Source of the DNA: Streptomyces sp. NRRL B-1140
GTDB lineage: Bacteria > Actinomycetota > Actinomycetes > Streptomycetales > Streptomycetaceae
Assembly (NCBI RefSeq): GCF_001280065.1
Contig: NZ_LGEA01000025.1
Coordinates: 124,001-188,000, forward strand
DNA length: 64,000 nucleotides
Reading direction: 5' to 3'
Numbering within the stretch: the first letter of the stretch is position 1; the number at the start of each line of letters is the position of its first letter. Positions 61,296 to 64,000 of this stretch are shown piece by piece. Below the pieces are notes generated by a model. That model worked only from the letters and a program-made list of their open reading frames with translations, made no database searches and was not told the DNA's origin. Both the position numbers and the translations under genes were made by a program.

Positions 61296-62147
61296 TCACG
61301 AAAGTTTCGCGTCGGCGGCCCGCGCCGACACCATCCAGCAGGCCGCGGTGTAGCGGACGTCCGCGCCCTGAACGAAGGGGTCGAAGGCGGGGCGGACCAC
61401 CTCGACGATCTCCGCCCGGGTCCGCTCGTCGGCCCCGGGCAGGACCGTGCCGAGCGGGCCGAGCCGGCTGAAGTACGTGACGAGGTCCTTCTCGGGCAGA
61501 GTGCAGAGCACGTCCACCGGCCGGATGTCGATCCCGGCCCACCCGCTCTCCGCCAGGATGCGCCTGACCCGCTCCGGATCCGCGAACGCGAACTGGCCCG
61601 GCTCGTCGGCGCGCCGGACGGGAAGCTCCGGCAGGAACGGGGCCGCGGCGCGTTCCGCCGTCGTCATGAACGGGTTCTCCTCGGCGCCCCGCCACACGGC
61701 GCACCGCAGCCCGGCCCCGTCCCTCGTCGTGCTGCGGAGATTGGCGAAGGCCCGAACGGGATCGTCGAAGAACATGACACCGAAGCGCGAGACGACCGCG
61801 TCGAAGGCGGCCGGCTCGAACGCGTACTCCTGAGCGTCGGCCTGGACGAAGGACGCCGCCACGCCCTCGCGCTCGGCCTGCGCCCGGGCCGCCTCGATCA
61901 TCGGGCCGGAGACGTCGACCCCGACGCAGTGACCGACCCGGCGTGCGACGGCCCGGGTGACGGCGCCGGTGCCACAGCCCACGTCGAGCACGCTCGCCGG
62001 GTGTTCGGCGGCCACTGCGTCGACGAGCAGCTCCTCGATGGGCCCGAACATCCCGTTCAGCACCTCCTGGAGGTCCACCCAGGCGTGGCCCGCGGGCCCG
62101 TTCCAGCGGGCGGCGTGCTCGTCGTAGGACCGGCGTGCGTCGTTCAT
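61296..62147 (-). CDS. Class I SAM-dependent methyltransferase
   Basis: 283 residues. SAM-binding motif I VLDVGCGTGAVTRA (about 53-66), motif II VGVDVSGPMI, and motif III AVVSRFGVMFFDDPVRAF. The rest of the chain resembles UbiE/ubiquinone-biosynthesis type small-molecule methyltransferases. The divergent MerR regulator (92 bp) probably controls it. Substrate unknown. Confidence 0.85.
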   Translation of the reverse strand: MNDARRSYDEHAARWNGPAGHAWVDLQEVLNGMFGPIEELLVDAVAAEHPASVLDVGCGTGAVTRAVARRVGHCVGVDVSGPMIEAARAQAEREGVAASFVQADAQEYAFEPAAFDAVVSRFGVMFFDDPVRAFANLRSTTRDGAGLRCAVWRGAEENPFMTTAERAAAPFLPELPVRRADEPGQFAFADPERVRRILAESGWAGIDIRPVDVLCTLPEKDLVTYFSRLGPLGTVLPGADERTRAEIVEVVRPAFDPFVQGADVRYTAACWMVSARAADAKLS

Positions 62148-62212
62148 CGTCTTTTCTCCTCTGCTCTGCCTTCATCCCGCTTGCCCTCGCCGGGGCGGGA
62201 TGACAGCGTTCT

Positions 62213-62232
62213 ACTTCAAGCCGACTTGAGGT
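62213..62232. promoter_or_regulatory. SoxR/MerR-like operator
   Basis: ACTTCAAG-CCGA-CTTGAGGT: 8-bp arms with one mismatch, close to the SoxR box CCTCAAGTTAACTTGAGG. Its dyad lies between the divergent methyltransferase and MerR genes, 7 bases before the MerR start. Confidence 0.65.
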
Positions 62233-62239
62233 CAAGACA

Positions 62240-62671
62240 ATGACAGACCTGGACATAGCAGAAGTGGCGCACCGCGCCGGAGTGCCCGCCTCGACACTGC
62301 GGTTCTACGAGGAGAAGGGCCTGATCGCCTCGACCGGCCGACGCGGCCTGCGGCGCCAGTACGACAGCGGGGTGCTGGAGCGGCTGGCGCTGATCGCGCT
62401 GGGGCGGACGGCCGGGTTCTCGCTCGACGAGATCGCGCAGATGTTCGCGCCGGACGGGCGGCCGCGGATCGACCGGCGGGTGCTGTCGGCCAAAGCCGAG
62501 GAACTGGACCAAAGGATCCACGAACTGACGGCCCTGCGGGATTCCCTGCGGCATGCCGTCGCGTGCCCCGCGCCCAGCCACCTGGAATGTCCCACCTTCC
62601 GCGGCCTGATCGACGCGGCGGCGTCCGGCGGTGTCGTGGCGCCGGGAAGGCGGCCCCCCGAACGCCGTTGA
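62240..62671 (+). CDS. MerR-family regulator
   Basis: 143 residues. Winged helix: DIAEVAHRAGVPASTLRFYE, EKGLIASTGRRGLRRQYDSG, and a long dimerisation coiled coil (KAEELDQRIHELTALRDSLR). C-terminal CPAPSHLECPTF has two Cys but not the 4-Cys Fe-S cluster of SoxR, so it may sense a metal, a thiol or an organic ligand. The near-SoxR-like palindrome fits binding. ATG 62240. Confidence 0.88.
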   Translation: MTDLDIAEVAHRAGVPASTLRFYEEKGLIASTGRRGLRRQYDSGVLERLALIALGRTAGFSLDEIAQMFAPDGRPRIDRRVLSAKAEELDQRIHELTALRDSLRHAVACPAPSHLECPTFRGLIDAAASGGVVAPGRRPPERR

Positions 62672-62767
62672 CGGGCCGTCGGTGCTCTTGGCCGAAACCT
62701 GGGTCGTCCTTTGCCCGATTCCCGGCGCCGCGTGCCTAGCCTCGGCTGCGAACTCCGGGAGGCAGAC

Positions 62768-64000
62768 GTGCTGAAGACCGTGAAGGGCCAGGCAGCGGGT
62801 CTGACCAGGGACCAGCGCAACGCCTTCGTGGCCGCCTATCTCGGCTGGGCGATGGACGCGTTCGACTACTTCCTGGTCGTGCTCGTCTACAGCGAGATCG
62901 CCGACGACTTCCACGTCTCCCTCACCGACATGGCCTTCCTCACCACCGCGACCCTGGTGATGCGGCCGGTCGGCGCGCTGCTCTTCGGTATGTGGGCGGA
63001 CCGCCGGGGCCGCCGCGTTCCCCTCATGGTCGACGTCGTCTTCTACTCGATCGTCGGCTTCGCCTGTGCCTTCGCGCCCGACTACACGGTCCTGCTGGTA
63101 CTGCGCCTGCTCTACGGCATCGGGATGGGCGGCGAATGGGGTCTGGGCGCGGCCCTGGCCATGGAGAAGATCCCCACCGAACGGCGCGGGTTCTGGTCGG
63201 GCCTGCTGCAGAGCGGCTACTCGCTGGGGTATCTCCTGGCCGCCGTGGCCTTCTTCGTCATCGAGCCCCTCTTCGGCTGGCGCGGTCTGTTCGCGTTCAG
63301 CCTGCTGCCCGCCCTGGTCGCGCTGTGGGTGCGCAGCAGGGTGGAGGAGAGCGAGGTGTGGGAGAAGAGCGTCGCGCTCAACCGCACTCCCGCGCACCAG
63401 GTGTTCAGGAACCCGGCGGTGCTGCGACGCTTCGTCTACCTGGTCGCGCTGATGACCGCCTTCAACTGGATGTCGCACGGCACCCAGGACATCTACCCCA
63501 CCTTCGTGAAGAAGGGCCTCGACCTGTCGGCCGACACGTCGATCGCGATCGCGGTGGTCTACAACATCGGCGCCATGATCGGCGGAGTGCTGCTCGGTGC
63601 GTACTCCGAGCGGCTGGGCCGCCGCCGGACGATCATGATCGCGGCGGCCGCGGGGCTGGTCGTGGTGCCGTTCTTCGTGCTGTCCACCACCGTCGGCTGG
63701 CTGATGCTGTCGTCCTTCCTCATGCAGGTGTGCGTGCAGGGCGCGTGGGGCGTCATCCCGGCGCATCTGACCGAGATGAGCCCGGACGCCGTCCGGGGCT
63801 TCTATCCGGGCGTCACCTACCAGCTCGGCAACCTCGTCGCCGCGCTCAACCTGCCGATCCAGGAGGCCCTCGCCGAGCGCCACGGATACCCCTCGGCGAT
63901 GGCGTGGACCATCGTGCCCACCTTGGCCGTGGTGATCCTGCTGAGCGCGCTCGGCAAGGAGGCCAAGGGGATCCGCTTCGGCAACGGCTCGGCGGCGGCG
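62768..64000 (+). CDS. MFS metabolite:H+ symporter (SHS type), 5' part
   Basis: 411 residues within the window; no stop before the edge. About twelve helices, with [20 protein letters not shown] in helix 1 (the Asp-containing motif of the sialic acid/lactate symporter group) and motif [12 protein letters not shown]. The loop [20 protein letters not shown] and [20 protein letters not shown] fit the SHS family (NanT, JenA). It should import a carboxylate (for example lactate, sialic or aromatic acid) with a proton. GTG 62768 has GGGAGG 5 bases upstream. Confidence 0.88.
   Translation, partial: MLKTVKGQAAGLTRDQRNAFVAAYLGWAMDAFDYFLVVLVYSEIADDFHVSLTDMAFLTTATLVMRPVGALLFGMWADRRGRRVPLMVDVVFYSIVGFACAFAPDYTVLLVLRLLYGIGMGGEWGLGAALAMEKIPTERRGFWSGLLQSGYSLGYLLAAVAFFVIEPLFGWRGLFAFSLLPALVALWVRSRVEESEVWEKSVALNRTPAHQVFRNPAVLRRFVYLVALMTAFNWMSHGTQDIYPTFVKKGLDLSADTSIAIAVVYNIGAMIGGVLLGAYSERLGRRRTIMIAAAAGLVVVPFFVLSTTVGWLMLSSFLMQVCVQGAWGVIPAHLTEMSPDAVRGFYPGVTYQLGNLVAALNLPIQEALAERHGYPSAMAWTIVPTLAVVILLSALGKEAKGIRFGNGSAAA

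Overview
The window is about 71% G+C, codes densely on both strands, uses many GTG and some TTG starts, and is rich in TetR, MarR, LacI and AraC regulators, Tat/Sec-secreted proteins, a PASTA-less Ser/Thr kinase and actinomycete-only DUF families. It is a chromosomal segment of a Streptomyces or a very close relative. I saw no rRNA, tRNA, CRISPR array, insertion sequence, integrase or phage gene. The genes look like resident accessory chromosome rather than a mobile island, although three 3'-end gene remnants show local deletion and decay.

Layout. 1-1.3 kb: 5' part of a HEAT-repeat protein, then a degraded AidB-type acyl-CoA dehydrogenase tail. 1.3-3.7 kb: divergent secreted plant-polymer enzymes (PL3 pectate lyase; CE1-like esterase with a CBM2) sharing LacI/CebR-like operators. 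3.8-9.7 kb: an Old-Yellow-Enzyme remnant, a ferredoxin-NADP reductase, two small DUF proteins, and a divergent DUF305 lipoprotein/LVIVD secreted pair followed by TetR. 9.9-14.8 kb: PAP2 phosphatase, M56 protease, DUF5134 and a FUSC-MarR operon. 14.8-19.6 kb: aldo/keto reductase, VOC and GNAT proteins, GDPD phosphodiesterase. 19.8-24.4 kb: a tightly coupled run DUF6421 - SDR - threonine aldolase - transglutaminase-like - B3/4-domain protein. 24.4-31.3 kb: acyltransferase, a DUF4395/thioredoxin redox pair, flavin reductase, etfBA, a Tat endonuclease/phosphatase, and a DUF6986 aldolase-like protein. 31.5-42 kb: membrane kinase, hypothetical, LacI/ROK pair, AraC-VOC-UvrA-like cassette, three small proteins, and a P-loop/Nudix fusion. 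42.3-50.6 kb: a complete peptide/nickel-type ABC importer (permease, binding lipoprotein, permease, two ATPases), then an MBL hydrolase and an M20 dipeptidase. 50.8-64 kb: geranylgeranyl-reductase-type flavoprotein, a deazaflavin-dependent reductase/TetR pair, an MFS/MarR pair, DinB-like and SDR proteins, a GCS2-type ligase, a Gfo/Idh/MocA-ThuA pair, a methyltransferase/MerR pair, and the 5' part of an SHS-type MFS transporter.

Several themes recur. Regulators sit divergently from, or inside, the operon they probably control, and most have a recognisable palindrome in the shared intergenic space (TetR 9.76 kb, MarR 12.48 kb, LacI 35.17 kb, twin TetR sites 52.55/52.60 kb, MarR 55.38 kb, MerR 62.22 kb). 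The importer, M20 dipeptidase and nearby hydrolase together suggest oligopeptide uptake and breakdown. The threonine-aldolase neighbourhood (with an amino-acid-editing-like B3/4 protein) and the CxxC membrane protein/thioredoxin pair are the most suggestive under-described modules. All functions are read from sequence motifs and family memory; no database search was run.
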